Virus record (IMG/VR): IMGVR_UViG_3300013118_000321
Location: 41,156 to 105,155 of that record
Direction: 5' to 3' (one strand)
DNA: 64,000 bases
Source: a virus
The stretch's first letter is position 1, and every line of letters starts with the position of its first letter. Under the pieces are notes generated by a model. It was not told where the DNA came from. It was given only the letters and a program-made list of their open reading frames with translations, and did not search any database. Made by a program: the position numbers and the translations under genes. Below are positions 44,727-55,322 of the stretch, one piece after another.

Positions 44727-46519
44727 AATACGGTCCCCTGAATGTCTGCATTGGGATACTTGAGTTCATATATGTGATCAAACGGAATAGTTAGAGTCCT
44801 ACCATCCATGCTTAAATTCTGTTCTATCTCATAAAAGAGAGTAGAGTATTGTTCTCCTTCCATATTTCGTACCGAGACATCCGTCACGTCGACGACGAAA
44901 TCTAGATTGCCTAAAAGTTTGTAAATATCGTTTAAGTACAGTGCTTCTCCAAGTTCTGGGTGGATTCTAAAATATTCAGAAATCTCCCTGTTACAAACTG
45001 TGATTGCTTCGGACGAAGTATAACTTCCGTCTGTTACGACCTGATAATCTATCCCAATGTTTATTATTCTCGCGTCCAAGATATCAAAAGTATCCGCCAT
45101 CATTCTATAATGCTCGATCCAGGTCTTTAAATTATTCTTAAGGGTCAAATTACAATCAGTCAAGTTTCCACTCAAATCTTCCGAAGTGACATAGAGGTTT
45201 ATGTTTCTCTTAAAAGAATCTTTATCGACAGCAACCGCACACCTCTTTATTGCTCCAAACTTCGCTGGCATGCTGTAGACCATAGATTTATAATCCTGCA
45301 TTGTCACTGCACGGTTTTGAGAAGCAAATTGGTTTTTTGCCCTAACTATAATTTCATCCGTATCTGGAATTTCCAGATCTCCCAAAATTTGCTCTGGGTT
45401 GTGTACCTCTACAGAAGTGACAACCAGACTTCTTTTGGACTGTAACAAGATTGACTCATCAGGAAAAGCAAGCACAGGGTTTGTGACGACATTCACGCTT
45501 CCAATGCTTGCATTTGTCACGTCCTTATCATCTCTCCTTACTCTGACTGACAATGTTGTGTTGGCAGGAGAGACTCCCATTTTTGTTGTAGACGTTAAAT
45601 TTGTCGGATCAAACTCGTTATCAGAAACATACTGACTTCCAAACTGATTTAATACGACTTTTGAAGGATCTTCGTAAGATCCCGAAACAATATCATTATC
45701 ACTACCTTGACCAAACTGAAGTTCTACTCCGTTTTGAAAAAAACTTGCAACATACCTCCTCGGTACCGTTAAAGGTTTTATGATATTTTTAACCCTCTCG
45801 CTGTCTGGGTTCCTATTTGCCAAGTCGACATATATTACATCTTGCGATAAATGATCCACTTCGTAATACCGATGCCCTTCCTCGTCAACGACATCAACGA
45901 TTTCAGAAGCATTTTCCACATTAAGAGTGATGGTTTTAAATCTTTCGAACGCACCAGTAGAAATCGAGATCGATTCAACGAATCCAGACTTTATCTGACC
46001 CAGTGCCCTAATTGCGTACTCAGAAGGGGCGCCCGTATCTGGGTTGGTTGCTGCGACGATTGTTTCGTTTTCGGGTGATGAAAAGTCAACATCCTCAATC
46101 AACGTATAGCGGCCGCCATCAACACTTGCAAATTCACTCCCCTGTTTTAAGACGGGTATATAATTTGTGTCTGGTGTATTTGTTATTGAATTTACTGGGA
46201 CTGTAATATAAAATTCACAGATACCATAAGATGTGATTGCTTCCGAGTATTTATACCCCATTGATCTTGCAAGAGATATCACGTTCTGCTTCTCAACAGC
46301 AGTCTCTAGAAAACTTTCATTTACCTGGTAGTCCAAGTAGTATGATAAAACGTCTCCAACATAAGCTACCGAATCCAATAACAAAGACCCGAAAGATGCT
46401 TCCGAAAAGTCCTGGTATGTGTCTGGGTAATATCTTCTGGCGTGCTCAACAAGGCGTGCCTTTATTGAATTAAAATCTCTCGCTGTGTATGAAATGGGTA
46501 TCTTCTTCTTTGGCATCAA
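44723..46519 (-). CDS. 6: Baseplate wedge protein, T4 gp6 / baseplate J-like
   Basis: A 598-aa protein. The N-terminus ISYTARDFNSIKARLVEHAR and the following FSEASFGSLLLDSVAYVGDVLSYYLD region are hallmarks of gp6. The gp6 ring joins the six wedges of the baseplate and changes shape on sheath contraction. The C-terminal half has the J-protein-type pattern of short beta repeats with a region 'NLDFVVDVTDVSVRN'. Two ATG codons lie next to each other at the start and either may be used. The gene follows gp25, the usual neighbour. Its end overlaps the next gene by four bases (ATGA). Slightly shorter than T4 gp6 (660 aa). Confidence 0.92.
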   Translation of the reverse strand: MMPKKKIPISYTARDFNSIKARLVEHARRYYPDTYQDFSEASFGSLLLDSVAYVGDVLSYYLDYQVNESFLETAVEKQNVISLARSMGYKYSEAITSYGICEFYITVPVNSITNTPDTNYIPVLKQGSEFASVDGGRYTLIEDVDFSSPENETIVAATNPDTGAPSEYAIRALGQIKSGFVESISISTGAFERFKTITLNVENASEIVDVVDEEGHRYYEVDHLSQDVIYVDLANRNPDSERVKNIIKPLTVPRRYVASFFQNGVELQFGQGSDNDIVSGSYEDPSKVVLNQFGSQYVSDNEFDPTNLTSTTKMGVSPANTTLSVRVRRDDKDVTNASIGSVNVVTNPVLAFPDESILLQSKRSLVVTSVEVHNPEQILGDLEIPDTDEIIVRAKNQFASQNRAVTMQDYKSMVYSMPAKFGAIKRCAVAVDKDSFKRNINLYVTSEDLSGNLTDCNLTLKNNLKTWIEHYRMMADTFDILDARIINIGIDYQVVTDGSYTSSEAITVCNREISEYFRIHPELGEALYLNDIYKLLGNLDFVVDVTDVSVRNMEGEQYSTLFYEIEQNLSMDGRTLTIPFDHIYELKYPNADIQGTVL

Positions 46520-46530
46520 AAATCCTCTCT

Positions 46531-46538
46531 ATAAATAG
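46531..46538 (-). promoter_or_regulatory. Stop-adjacent CTATTTAT motif
   Basis: The coding strand reads CTATTTAT directly after the TGA of the gp25-like gene, in the 19-base gap before the gp6-like gene, and is followed by an AGAGAGG ribosome-binding-like sequence. The same octamer or a one-base variant is found in four other gaps of this window. Role unknown. Confidence 0.25.
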
Positions 46539-46922
46539 TCATCGAACTGAATTTACATCTAATGATAAATTAAGGATATCGTCAGACAAAATCCCCTCTA
46601 TGTTATAAGATAACTTAATGTTCAGTACGTGTTCTTCGATAAAAACGCTCAAATTTCTTATAACTACCGCAGGCATGTATGTGTCAATCTGGGTTGCGAT
46701 CCTGTTTTCAAGTTCTGCTACCACCCTATGTGATTCGTTTTCGAAGAGAAAAGTTCTTACACCTACGCCGAAGTCTGGATTCATCACCCTTTCGCCTGGA
46801 TTAGTTAAAAGTAAATTCTTTAGGTTTTGTTTCGTGTTTTCTGCCAAGGTCTTGTTTAATCCAATACATCCCTCTGCTTTTGAGACAGCAACTGGTAACT
46901 TTGGGCTGATTCCCACACTCAT
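46539..46922 (-). CDS. 25: Baseplate wedge protein, T4 gp25-like
   Basis: A 127-aa protein of the gp25/GPW family. The family core is clear: a helix with 'NTKQNLKNLLLTNPGERVMN', then PDFGVGVRTFLFE and a C-terminal beta region (VVIRNLSVFIEEHVLNIKLSY). gp25 sits at the inner baseplate and nucleates sheath assembly in contractile phages, so its presence argues for a contractile tail. Length is normal (T4 gp25 is 132 aa). It overlaps the giant gene by four bases and is followed after 19 bases by gp6, as expected for a baseplate wedge operon. Confidence 0.92.
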   Translation of the reverse strand: MSVGISPKLPVAVSKAEGCIGLNKTLAENTKQNLKNLLLTNPGERVMNPDFGVGVRTFLFENESHRVVAELENRIATQIDTYMPAVVIRNLSVFIEEHVLNIKLSYNIEGILSDDILNLSLDVNSVR

Positions 46923-49900
46923 TGATCTTCACCCTCCTTGTCCTTGCAGATCCCTTCTGCTTCTTCTTCCCCTGGTGTTTCGCACTGTTTTCTTTCTTTA
47001 ATATTACTTAGTGTCTCGCCAGTTATTTGTGGCGCGGAAAGTGCGAGAAGACCGAAAGGACCTAGTGGATATCCATACCTGGTGTTGGATCCCGTAGTCA
47101 ACCCTGCTACGTGTTTCGAGACTTTAGCAATATCAGAAAAGCTAGGAGTAGGCAATGTAGATAACAAGATGTCTATTGGTAGAGAGTTAATAGGAACATA
47201 TTGTTTTTTGCCGTTCTTCTTACCAAATCCTCGATCCAAGTCACCATCATAATTACCATCAACAATGGGATGTCCGACTAACTCATTTGTCAGTCCAGAC
47301 TTCATTTCACAAGGATCCTCCCTGTATTGTTTCCTCATATCTCTATAGGCGGGGTCTCCAAAGCGGCCGACGGTCCTGACGGTACGGGCATAAGATTGTT
47401 TCACAAGTTTCTCTAATATTTTATAAAACATTTTCCAAAAGTCGCCCATCGTAGCCCCAAAATCAAACGCTCTACTTTCATCAATATCAGTCTCTGGGAA
47501 TATAACCTCTGGTTCATGCGCAGTTCCCGTTATGCCCATATACCCGAGGCAAGCCATCTTAGTTGCAGTTAAAAGACCGTCATCGGACCTGAATTCATCA
47601 AAAATTATACTGTTTTGCAGGGTATGTATTCCAACATACCTATCTAACGGAAACAATATCTTCAAGGCAACGTTAGCAGGATGATTAACAGGCGCGTCAT
47701 TGATGGGGCGTGATCCCATCGATGCATCCACTGGTCCGAGAGCAAGTAAGTTTGTTACGATACTCTCCTCTTTTAGTGCATAAATGCGATCCCTAATCAT
47801 CTCCCTTCTTGTCTGCAGTCCTATGAATCCTGTTTGGGATGGTGTCATCGGAAAGAAAATCTCCTCTGACTCTTCAGCATACAGATCATCCAAACACCCA
47901 ACATCCTCTATGTGCTCGTGAATTGGTATAGAATAAACAAGAGTATTCTTAACGTCATCATCAAAAATATTTATAGGCATGTAACTGTTGGAAACCATAG
48001 CAGACCCCAAAGTCTGAAACGAAGATTGTACCGATGCCAGGTTATAGAAAGATGACCTATAGTCTAAACTTGTTGGGCCCTCGGCAGTATTCAGCGGGTA
48101 TTTATCAGCATATGCAAGAAAACATTTCTTCCTGTTAAAGAGAGATCCGTCGGACATAAGCCCAACAGTTCTACTATCGACTGAACTCATATCGACTTGT
48201 CTATCTACATGTGGGCGGAAATCTGCAAATATATCAGATGGTTTTGTTTCCATAACGTTGATGCCAGATACTTCGGAAGACCCCGCGCCAGCTGGTGTAG
48301 CAGGTCTCTCGTATTGACGATATGCCTTTTGGCCCATCATGAGGCGGCCGCCGATTTGAAGGTTGCTTTTTAGAAAATCATATAACTCTTGTTGCTTTGG
48401 CACGATAGTACTCGCGTAGAACTCGTTTATCGGAATATCCAAATTGAAAGTTTCGTCTTCTTGTACCCCTGATGGTGAATTCCATGTTACTGGTTTTCCA
48501 ATAGCCAAAGCACCGCTGGCGGATTTGGGTGATGAAAACTGCCTTTCATCCAAAATAGGAGTGTAAGTCCTGCTGATGTAATAGTCCAGAACCGCTTTTT
48601 GCATGCGGCCGCCGCCATACCAAGGTGTTCCGCGAGTGCTGGGCGGGGACCCGTATCCGCTTGGATTGGAACCGATCCTCCAGTCATCAAGATTAACCTT
48701 CATCGAGTCGGCGTTGTCTTCTCGTAAAGAATAATACCATTTTCTCGCATAGTCTATCGACCTCTTTGCTGTAGCAACTTGCTCAAAAATTTCCTTTGCG
48801 TTGTCGTAGTACCCAGAACCGCGAGGCATTCTGGGGTCATCTCTCCAGTGCACTCTTGTTTTGATAGTGTTTTCTTCTGAAGTGTTTGTCGGCCAGTTGT
48901 GTATGATATCTATCATATTTGTCAAACATTCAACAATAAGTTCCGCCTTGCGTCGTCTGGGGATGTCTTTATATGCGTACCCTGGATTATCACTGTACCT
49001 TTCTTGCTCGAAAACAAACTCGCGCCCTAGCCACTTATAGGCACCTAACTTTGACCATTGAGCATGAAACGTCTCGGCCCATGGTCTCGTGAGTGTGCCG
49101 ACGCCAGGGAATGCCTTGGGAAGCGCTTCTGGACCCTCTATGTTATTGCTCCAAGTTCGGAGCATTTCGCGGTTTGCGTCAAACGCGCCGTCGTCTGCGT
49201 TGACGTCGTCAATAATAAACAACACTCTTTCTATAAGTTCTCCCTTGGATACTTGTCCAGACCTGTAGGCGTAGTCAAGTTCTGTCAATATTGCGTCTTC
49301 TGATAGTGGTTCTATTATTTCTGCTGCTTCTATAGTTCTCGGACTTGGATTGCCCCAATTTATACCATAACCAGAAATGTTTGCCGTGAACCCGAACGGG
49401 GTTCCGCCGCTTTCCACATCGGGATGCCTAGTTATAACGTTCTCTGGTTTCTTGGCAGCGAACCCTATGTCAATCATCATCCTAATTGCTATGGACTTAT
49501 AACAGCGGCCAGAGTGCCAAATCTGTCGGGCGGATGGGGAATCATATACATAATACGCAGGCAGAGTGGGGCGTCCAGCAAAAAAGTTACTTATTAGTTT
49601 TAGATAAAACTTCTGAACAAAATCATATTCAACTCTATTTCTCTCCAGATTTTCCTCAAGTGCCTGCATCCTCTCCACTCTAGTGTCAGTATCTTCGGCG
49701 CCAAAAAGTAGGTGCTCCATGTCAGTTGGGGAAACATATTCGGAATACAAACTTGTCTCGGGGTTGGTACCGATGTTGAGTATGTTCCGAAGCAAAGGAT
49801 CCGAGTCTACTTCTAAGTACAATTCATTGTAAATCCTAAAAAACTCTGGAAAATTCTTTATTCTATAGAATTTCTCCATCCAGAAGTGTCCAGAGTTTAT

Positions 49901-52900
49901 CTTTTTCTGAATCAACTCCTCTGAGTATCCCTCAAAGGCAAACCTATCATATATGTTTGGAATTATTGCGGCGACGGGCATACGCTTGTACCCATCAAGT
50001 AAATTGTTGGTATATTCTGTTGCCCACCTTAGATCATAAACATTCTGATCTGCGCGTTCTTGCAAAGTGATGCCTAGGGCGTCTTGTTCCATTGCATCGG
50101 CCTGCTGCGTGTAGGATATTTTTGCAAAAATATCCGAAGATTCTTCAGCCAGACGTCTCAGTTCACGGATGCGCGCATGGCGAGAGAGGTGGTCGAGGAC
50201 CCAATCGGACGAGCGTATCCTCTCTACCTTATCCAAGTGTTGTCTTAACACCTCCAGGTCTTCTCGTCGGGCAGATGCATCCGTCGGATCTTCTTGGATA
50301 ATTATTTTTGGATAATTGTCAATGCTAGGAACTTCTTTCGCATTTTCAGCAATCTCATTCCTGACTTTTTCTGAAAAAGAAGCATATTTACCATCAAATA
50401 CTTTTGTTACGAATTCTTCAATAGATTTCGTATCGATGTTTTTGAGTATTAATGACCTTAATGCTGCTTTTTCGTCATCCATTTTTGTTATTTTTTTGAC
50501 TGTTTTTATGACTTTGTCTTTAATACTCGTAGAATTAACCTTCTTTTCGATGTCATTCATGACATAATTTACAACATAATCAATCATAAACTGAGAGTCG
50601 AAGGCGCCTTTGGGTCCAAAGTTTGAAAACAAGAACATGCTCTTAAAAATAATCTCCATACATGAAAACTTGACATACAACCCAAATAGACCAGCAGCAG
50701 AAGAGGTTTGAAGTGGACCTGGTTCAGTGAAGTCTCTAAATTGTGGGTCATTTTCTGGTTTTTCAGTTTCATTTTTATATGAGCTTAGAAAATCCTCAAC
50801 TATCTTTTCAAAATCCAGCAGTTTCGGGTTCGGGACATAACACGGTTTCCCCTGTAGAGACCCCTCAACTATGAAATCTTTAGATATATCTTGCTGTAAT
50901 TGATACATTTCATCAAATGAAAAGTATTTTGAATTCTTTACCAAGTCTGAAATGTGAAAATTAAAGGCATCTGAAAAACCTTCATAGATAGAAAACCCGT
51001 CCTGTCGAGTCGCTGCTGTTTGAGCAATTAAGTTTAACAAATAAACGATGCGCTCGGTTCCAGTTATGTCTCCGTCGCCGTCGGCGTCGAGTGTCAACCC
51101 ACCACTTCCTTCAATAAATCCAGAAATATGATTTCTAATCGAATTTTCCTCATAAACATCGAGATTTGTTTCCGATTTGTTATCCGAGACTTTCTTTAAC
51201 CCTTCGATATACAAGTCTGCGAAACCACCAGGTCTCAACAATTTGTCAACATGCTTATCTGATTGTATGTCGATGGACTGCTTTCTTGCCTCAATGTATT
51301 CCGCAGGCAGTTGCTCCTTGTAAACCTTATTAAAGTAAACGCTTTCAAAATTATCCGATGCGTAATTGACAATATATGAAACCCTATAGCAGTCCTTCAT
51401 CTGACTGGAGATAAATGGCATGTCGGAATATCCTGCTGATATCCTACTAGGCGTGTTAGATTTACTATCAACATTGTCTGGTTGGAATTCACTCGGTCTA
51501 GTCATAACTCTGACGTGCAATTCTCTATACGGAGATCCTGTAGTTGCAGTTGTTTTTCTCGTAACCGTAGTCACATCACTTGAGGAGATGTCTCTCATCT
51601 CAGGAAACACATGTGGATCTTCTTTTGAATACTTTATGACATACCCTGTAATCTTCTCTTCGATGAGATCAGCCAACTGCTCAGCCTTCTCAGGATCAGA
51701 GTCGCCCGTTGGGTTGAGTAGGATCGCTTCGGCATCCGTAGAATTGTCTTGAAAATAAAATTGCATATACTGCAGTTCTTCCCTGGGTATGCCGATAGAT
51801 TCAAACCATAAAATGACCTTCAAGCGATCGAAAGGACTAATTGATCTGGCGGTCGCTATTTTGCCTGCCTTTCTAGCAGGTAACTGATTTTCTAAATTTT
51901 GTACCTGTGTTGTGTAATATTTATAATACAGATAATCCTTGCTGTTAAATCCTGGCTCTCCAGGTGCGATTAGTGACTCGTTCATATCGACCATGGCGTC
52001 TGGGATTCCTGTTATTTCCAAACTAAATGCACTCTTCACATTACTTAACAAGGACTTAACTGCCATCTTAGCAACTCTATCGTGATGAGGGTTACTATAT
52101 GGTCCTGGCATGTCTTTCGCTTTTAGTTCTGATGGCAGGTTTCCTGGTAGTAGTGAGTCGAAATTACCATCTGATGCTATCTTTCTTAGCGCATCTCTTC
52201 TTTTTTGAGCACCCTTCATCTGTTGTGCAATTTCTTTACTTGAAATTCCAGCTTGCTCCAACCTTTTCCTCAACCCATCCATGCCCGACCTTTCTTCACA
52301 AAGAGCATCAGCGACGATGACTTCTTCTATTTCTCGCAATCGATCGCAAAGATAGGGGTCTACCACTTGTCCCAACACTCTAAAGAACTCACTTATTTCT
52401 GCAAGAGTTTTCATAACTGTCTTTAGTTGCGAATCTGAAGACTTTATAACATTCAACACAACAGTCAAGACGCTTGGACTTGCCTGTCCTTGCAACAAAT
52501 CACACAACTCAGATGGTCTAAGTACCAAACTTATAGAATCAAACAAAGAAGATATAGAACTTTCCGACTCTCCAAACAAAACATCTTGCGGAATACCTAA
52601 ATTACTTAAAACTTCTGAGGTTTTTTCTGCCAGATCTGCTTTTTGTTCAGCATTTGCAAACGGGTTTTCCTTATTCTTATCATTCAACTTAGACAATTGG
52701 GCGGCGCCGTACTGCAAAGCATCGACACAGTCTGGATATGAAATTGCTTCTAAGATGTTTTTTACCATTTCGCAAATGAAAGATATGATCATGTCAGATA
52801 ATGCAATTTTCATTTGAGGCAAAACAAAGTGCAACGGGTTAAAAGTTGGCAACTTAGGCAAAGAAGGAATCTCAAATTTAAACTGTAAGTCAAACTCTAT

Positions 52901-55321
52901 ATCATCTAATCCTGGTACACACTTCTTGTAATCACAAAGAATCATTTGAGGATCCCATTTCTGCAAAAACTCTCTCCACATATCTTCAAAGTTGCAAGCG
53001 ATTTCACCAAATTTTGGATACACATCAGAAGTTTGAATAGTTTTTCCCTTTTGTTCAAAAAATGTTGATTCCAAAAGATTATCGAGACTTCTATTGGCAA
53101 GCCTCTTTTGCTCCAAGATGTGTGCTTCGATTGTTTTTATGCCGCGTCGGTCAAAATCTAGTCTAAGATTCACCCCCTTTGCCTTGCCTGGCCTAAATAC
53201 AAAATTCGGCACTGGGTAGTGAAATCTACTAAAAAACAAAACAGCAGGTATCTTTTCAGCTTCATTACATGGGTTTGGTCTTAAGGATTTTATTATCTCT
53301 GGTGCACTGTCTTCGCCAGATGTCCTGGTTAATGAATACAGGTACGACACCGTTGCGGGATAAATAAACGGATCTTTTGTTGTAAAGTCAGTAACTCCTG
53401 TCGTTAACTCCTTCCTCTTGCCCTTAGCGTTGGTATTGTCAACGTGTATAACTTTGTATATTCTATGCCCAACAACCATCTCCACATTTTGACTAAGTTT
53501 TGGAGTGCCTGGTGCTGTCATCTCTGGTTGGGCAGTGCCATCTACAGGTAACGGTATATCTACCTTTTTCTTCACTTCATCAAAGTAGATCTCCAATTTA
53601 TCTTTACTAGTAGGGCCAACCTTGAGAGTCCTTCCGTTAGCAGACAGGAACCCCTCCAGGGCGGCAATGAGATTCATCAACCTCTTGGATTCGACCACAG
53701 GATCTATTTGTGGAAAGATTGGTGGTGGTGGTGGCGGATTTTGAGCAAACTTATTATAAGGTCTTTTTGCCTTTGGGTTTGGTTTATTATCTTCTTCAAA
53801 TTTCTTTATTTCTTTATCAAATGCTGCCAATTCTTCCGAAACTTTTTCTATGTGTCCGCGAATTTCCTGAATTGTGTAAATTCCAGGATTTACGAGAGAG
53901 TTTTCTCCCTTTCTGGCAGCGTTGGCGGATTCTACCTCTTCCTTGGTAGCCTCATCACGCTTTGTTTGGCTTGCACCTTGTCCAGTGCGAGATTTGTTCC
54001 AGAGATTCTTTACGGAATCCTTTGCGGCCTTTTCGGCCTGCATCTTCTTGCCATCGGCCCACTTCTTTGCGCCAGACTTAAGGGAACTTCCTTGGCGTTT
54101 CCAAAAATCCCCAGTGAGTGGTTTTCCAAGATCATTATTTACAAAATCCTTTGCTGCTTTGAATCCCGCAGCGGCAGCTGCAACGTTGTTTGGGTCCAAT
54201 ACATTGACAGTTCCTCCCAAATCTGCGGCACCAGCACCCCCACGAATCTGATTAAACATATCCTTTCTTATGCGAATGGACATAGAGTATGTTGAGTTGG
54301 GTCTTGCGCCTGGTTGCTCTAGGGAAACGATTGCTGCAAATACTGGACTTGCGCCATAATCCAAACTTTGTCCAAACAAGACATCTACCTTTTCTCCATT
54401 CAATTGCTCATTTAAGGACATACTATCTATCGTAAAGGTAAATTTCATTCCACTAACAAAACCATTTGCGCTGGCGGTGCGGTCTAACCCCTCTTGCAGA
54501 TTGTCCTCCCCTTCTGTGTTGATCTGTAAATCATATCCACCTACCCTACCTTGGTGTTGCAAGATTTCTTCAAAAAGTCGTCTCGGCAGATCTTCATCAT
54601 CGATGGCGTCCTGCAGGGGTGATACGATTGGAACAAAACTTCGTTTGCCTGCATCTATGGTCCAGGTTTTTTCTTTCCCGTAAAATTCAAAAGTTTCAGT
54701 AACTGCCTGTCTAAACATCTGCTGCTTAACTTCTGGATTTTCTTCAAGGTATTTATCAGCGTCCTTGTATCCTGCAGCTGAAATGGTTTGTCTTGTTATA
54801 TCAGTCTGGAGTTTGTACAACACATAATTTCCTACAATCTTCGGTGCATCTTGTTCTGAAGATGGCGTATGGAAAGATTCTGATGGGTCGCCGCCAGAAG
54901 GCAATCCAGCCAGGTGATTCAAAAATGCTGGTGTAGATATGAGCGATTGCATAGCACGTCCGAGTCCAAGTTCATTCAATACCTGCCAAGTTGGTTCTCC
55001 GATTTGACCCCTTTCTGACATGAATCCGCCTGGCAAGTCAATGTTGATAATTGCATCCGTGCCTGTGTCCATGCCATATTTACCTATCTCAAATATTCTT
55101 GCTCTGTTGTCTTCCTGGAACTGTACCAGTGCGTTTTCAGTTACTGCATCAAACTCTGCGCTGGTGGTTTCAAGATCCCCTATTCCAAGGAAATATTTTA
55201 CAACATGAACTGCAAGACCTCTTGCTCCCGCTTGCATAGGCAACTCAAAAGTGATTGCTGATTCGTGCTCTTTCCCGTTCTGATCTCTGTATGTGAATGG
55301 TTTCTTTCTAAATGTTGTCAT
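46919..55321 (-). CDS. Giant tail/baseplate-like protein, 2800 aa, with peptidoglycan-binding-like N-terminus
   Basis: An 8.4-kb gene with no visible break. Residues about 30-115 look like a PG_binding_1 domain (pattern V-YFLGIGD...FD-VTENALVQFQEDN...GEPTWQVLNELG). Around residues 400-560 are Ala/Lys-rich helices, coiled coil and a hexaproline run. Residues 1412-1423 (DADGDGDITGTE) form a perfect EF-hand-type calcium loop. Further on are long charged helical and beta segments without recognised family. It starts five bases past the spike-like gene and its end overlaps gp25 by an ATGA. It therefore belongs to the baseplate operon, perhaps as a tape-measure, hub or giant wedge component. It is too long to be a simple T4 homologue. 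Confidence 0.7.
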   Translation of the reverse strand: MTTFRKKPFTYRDQNGKEHESAITFELPMQAGARGLAVHVVKYFLGIGDLETTSAEFDAVTENALVQFQEDNRARIFEIGKYGMDTGTDAIINIDLPGGFMSERGQIGEPTWQVLNELGLGRAMQSLISTPAFLNHLAGLPSGGDPSESFHTPSSEQDAPKIVGNYVLYKLQTDITRQTISAAGYKDADKYLEENPEVKQQMFRQAVTETFEFYGKEKTWTIDAGKRSFVPIVSPLQDAIDDEDLPRRLFEEILQHQGRVGGYDLQINTEGEDNLQEGLDRTASANGFVSGMKFTFTIDSMSLNEQLNGEKVDVLFGQSLDYGASPVFAAIVSLEQPGARPNSTYSMSIRIRKDMFNQIRGGAGAADLGGTVNVLDPNNVAAAAAGFKAAKDFVNNDLGKPLTGDFWKRQGSSLKSGAKKWADGKKMQAEKAAKDSVKNLWNKSRTGQGASQTKRDEATKEEVESANAARKGENSLVNPGIYTIQEIRGHIEKVSEELAAFDKEIKKFEEDNKPNPKAKRPYNKFAQNPPPPPPIFPQIDPVVESKRLMNLIAALEGFLSANGRTLKVGPTSKDKLEIYFDEVKKKVDIPLPVDGTAQPEMTAPGTPKLSQNVEMVVGHRIYKVIHVDNTNAKGKRKELTTGVTDFTTKDPFIYPATVSYLYSLTRTSGEDSAPEIIKSLRPNPCNEAEKIPAVLFFSRFHYPVPNFVFRPGKAKGVNLRLDFDRRGIKTIEAHILEQKRLANRSLDNLLESTFFEQKGKTIQTSDVYPKFGEIACNFEDMWREFLQKWDPQMILCDYKKCVPGLDDIEFDLQFKFEIPSLPKLPTFNPLHFVLPQMKIALSDMIISFICEMVKNILEAISYPDCVDALQYGAAQLSKLNDKNKENPFANAEQKADLAEKTSEVLSNLGIPQDVLFGESESSISSLFDSISLVLRPSELCDLLQGQASPSVLTVVLNVIKSSDSQLKTVMKTLAEISEFFRVLGQVVDPYLCDRLREIEEVIVADALCEERSGMDGLRKRLEQAGISSKEIAQQMKGAQKRRDALRKIASDGNFDSLLPGNLPSELKAKDMPGPYSNPHHDRVAKMAVKSLLSNVKSAFSLEITGIPDAMVDMNESLIAPGEPGFNSKDYLYYKYYTTQVQNLENQLPARKAGKIATARSISPFDRLKVILWFESIGIPREELQYMQFYFQDNSTDAEAILLNPTGDSDPEKAEQLADLIEEKITGYVIKYSKEDPHVFPEMRDISSSDVTTVTRKTTATTGSPYRELHVRVMTRPSEFQPDNVDSKSNTPSRISAGYSDMPFISSQMKDCYRVSYIVNYASDNFESVYFNKVYKEQLPAEYIEARKQSIDIQSDKHVDKLLRPGGFADLYIEGLKKVSDNKSETNLDVYEENSIRNHISGFIEGSGGLTLDADGDGDITGTERIVYLLNLIAQTAATRQDGFSIYEGFSDAFNFHISDLVKNSKYFSFDEMYQLQQDISKDFIVEGSLQGKPCYVPNPKLLDFEKIVEDFLSSYKNETEKPENDPQFRDFTEPGPLQTSSAAGLFGLYVKFSCMEIIFKSMFLFSNFGPKGAFDSQFMIDYVVNYVMNDIEKKVNSTSIKDKVIKTVKKITKMDDEKAALRSLILKNIDTKSIEEFVTKVFDGKYASFSEKVRNEIAENAKEVPSIDNYPKIIIQEDPTDASARREDLEVLRQHLDKVERIRSSDWVLDHLSRHARIRELRRLAEESSDIFAKISYTQQADAMEQDALGITLQERADQNVYDLRWATEYTNNLLDGYKRMPVAAIIPNIYDRFAFEGYSEELIQKKINSGHFWMEKFYRIKNFPEFFRIYNELYLEVDSDPLLRNILNIGTNPETSLYSEYVSPTDMEHLLFGAEDTDTRVERMQALEENLERNRVEYDFVQKFYLKLISNFFAGRPTLPAYYVYDSPSARQIWHSGRCYKSIAIRMMIDIGFAAKKPENVITRHPDVESGGTPFGFTANISGYGINWGNPSPRTIEAAEIIEPLSEDAILTELDYAYRSGQVSKGELIERVLFIIDDVNADDGAFDANREMLRTWSNNIEGPEALPKAFPGVGTLTRPWAETFHAQWSKLGAYKWLGREFVFEQERYSDNPGYAYKDIPRRRKAELIVECLTNMIDIIHNWPTNTSEENTIKTRVHWRDDPRMPRGSGYYDNAKEIFEQVATAKRSIDYARKWYYSLREDNADSMKVNLDDWRIGSNPSGYGSPPSTRGTPWYGGGRMQKAVLDYYISRTYTPILDERQFSSPKSASGALAIGKPVTWNSPSGVQEDETFNLDIPINEFYASTIVPKQQELYDFLKSNLQIGGRLMMGQKAYRQYERPATPAGAGSSEVSGINVMETKPSDIFADFRPHVDRQVDMSSVDSRTVGLMSDGSLFNRKKCFLAYADKYPLNTAEGPTSLDYRSSFYNLASVQSSFQTLGSAMVSNSYMPINIFDDDVKNTLVYSIPIHEHIEDVGCLDDLYAEESEEIFFPMTPSQTGFIGLQTRREMIRDRIYALKEESIVTNLLALGPVDASMGSRPINDAPVNHPANVALKILFPLDRYVGIHTLQNSIIFDEFRSDDGLLTATKMACLGYMGITGTAHEPEVIFPETDIDESRAFDFGATMGDFWKMFYKILEKLVKQSYARTVRTVGRFGDPAYRDMRKQYREDPCEMKSGLTNELVGHPIVDGNYDGDLDRGFGKKNGKKQYVPINSLPIDILLSTLPTPSFSDIAKVSKHVAGLTTGSNTRYGYPLGPFGLLALSAPQITGETLSNIKERKQCETPGEEEAEGICKDKEGEDQ

Positions 55322-55322
55322 A

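Noticed and set aside
46248-51925. Three coding-strand TATAAATA sequences (46248, 47968, 51918)
   Set aside because: They match the T4 late box but lie deep inside the gp6 and 2800-aa genes, far from any gene start, so I do not call promoters.
53708-54295. 195-codon plus-strand frame, hydrophobic
   Set aside because: Complement of a Lys/Glu/Ala-rich coiled-coil part of the 2800-aa gene, which reads as Phe/Leu-rich on the other strand. A shadow, not a membrane protein.
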